Assembly (NCBI GenBank): GCA_934477985.1
Contig: CAKSOR010000166.1
Coordinates: forward strand, 1-6,297
DNA length: 6,297 nt
Direction of reading: 5' to 3'
Source of the DNA: an uncultured Eubacteriales bacterium
Lineage (GTDB): Bacteria; Bacillota; Clostridia; Oscillospirales; CAG-272
The notes under the pieces are model-generated. The model was not told the origin of the DNA. It did not search any database and saw only the letters and a list, made by a program, of their open reading frames with translations. Within the stretch, counting starts at the first letter, position 1, and each line of letters opens with the position of its first letter. The position numbers were made by a program, and so were the translations under genes. Below, piece by piece: positions 5,877 through 6,297 of this stretch.

Positions 5877-6297
5877 TCAGAATCTGAAGTAAAGAAAGGG
5901 ATTGAAGCTCGAGTCGACAAGGTACGCCATGCAGAGGAGCAGTACGAGGATTCCGCCGACCGAAGCCGCCGTCATCGCCGCGCCGGACTTTCCGGTGAAC
6001 TTCGTGTAGAGCTTCTTCGGAAGCGGAGTCGACGCGAGGGCGAGTATAATAAGGAACGGAAGGTTGCGGACAATCTGCCAGACATCAGCCCGTGCCGCAA
6101 ATCCCGTCGCGCCGACGCCGAACATGTTTCCGAGCCAGACCATTCCGGCGCTCAGATTCTCAAAGACGAACAGAAGCCAGCCGATGACCACGAAGAAGAG
6201 CGTGTAGATGTGCGAGACGAACTTCGGCGCTTTCTTTAATTTGTCGAGCAAGAAGAGCTTCTCGACCATAAGGAGCAGGAAATAATAGAGTCCCCAG
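5877..6297 (-). CDS. MBOAT family membrane O-acyltransferase (AlgI/DltB-like), C-terminal part (5' end outside window)
   Basis: The last 140 or so residues of a multi-pass membrane-bound O-acyltransferase are visible; relatives have about 450-520. The open frame runs to the right edge and begins WGLYYFLLLMVEKL, the conserved W-G-x-Y-Y...E segment of the AlgI group. It continues with FFVVIGWLLFVFENL, the 'iGWv.Fr...l' helix, and two more hydrophobic segments. It ends in FNPFLYFRF, the typical AlgI-family tail. The catalytic His-bearing region would be upstream, outside the window. Such proteins pass an acyl group, usually acetyl, across the membrane to a polymer or to a partner such as AlgX or a DHHW protein. 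The DHHW gene starts 12 nt after this stop, with its ribosome binding site in that gap, so the two are surely co-transcribed. The operon's promoter must lie beyond the right edge. Confidence 0.93.
   Translation of the reverse strand, partial: WGLYYFLLLMVEKLFLLDKLKKAPKFVSHIYTLFFVVIGWLLFVFENLSAGMVWLGNMFGVGATGFAARADVWQIVRNLPFLIILALASTPLPKKLYTKFTGKSGAAMTAASVGGILVLLLCMAYLVDSSFNPFLYFRF

Noticed and set aside
5187..6239. 350-codon open frame on the plus strand
   Set aside because: It lies antisense to the DHHW and MBOAT genes, whose products show clear family motifs. Its predicted protein is rich in Arg, Glu and Val with no recognisable domain, as expected for an antisense frame in GC-rich DNA.

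Overview
The window looks like a chromosomal segment from a fairly GC-rich anaerobic Firmicute of the Clostridia type (gut or rumen Oscillospiraceae or Christensenellales-like). This is inferred from the gene families present: a lipoprotein-type sugar-binding protein, a DHHW protein beside an MBOAT acyltransferase, strong GGAGG-type ribosome binding sites, and AT-rich promoters in GC-rich coding DNA. No rRNA or marker gene is present to fix the taxon.

Left part, plus strand (1-2276): the C-terminal 270 residues of an ABC-transporter extracellular solute-binding protein run in from the left edge. After a 123-bp gap holding a good sigma-A-type promoter (TTTACA, 17 bp, TATAAT) and a small leader hairpin comes a complete FAD-dependent oxidoreductase of the FAD_oxidored type. 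It is closed by a textbook intrinsic terminator. The pairing suggests a carbohydrate or glycoside uptake and oxidation locus, but the substrate cannot be read from the sequence.

Right part, minus strand (2296-6297), read from right to left: the 3' end of an MBOAT (AlgI/DltB-like) membrane O-acyltransferase, a membrane-anchored DHHW (AlgX/AlgJ-like, SGNH-type) protein, a 12-segment MFS permease of the LacY-like family, and a RimJ/RimL-like GNAT acetyltransferase. These four genes are spaced by 12 nt, 1 nt and an 11-nt overlap, so they look like one operon. MBOAT plus DHHW is the usual pair for O-acylation of an extracellular polysaccharide or wall polymer. The permease and GNAT are probably co-transcribed passengers with their own substrates.

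After the GNAT gene lies a 17-bp perfect inverted repeat. Each arm is itself a 14-bp quasi-palindrome that resembles a repressor operator, and the two sit on a plausible minus-strand promoter for the last gene, a left-handed beta-helix sugar O-acetyltransferase (maltose/galactoside acetyltransferase family). That gene converges on the oxidoreductase, and each strand appears to have its own terminator between them. The operator-like promoter is the most interesting feature here. The rest is ordinary accessory metabolism, and I see no clear evidence of a new defence or mobile system. No RNA genes, insertion sequences, CRISPR arrays or origins were recognised, and no gene-free stretch exceeds 300 bases.
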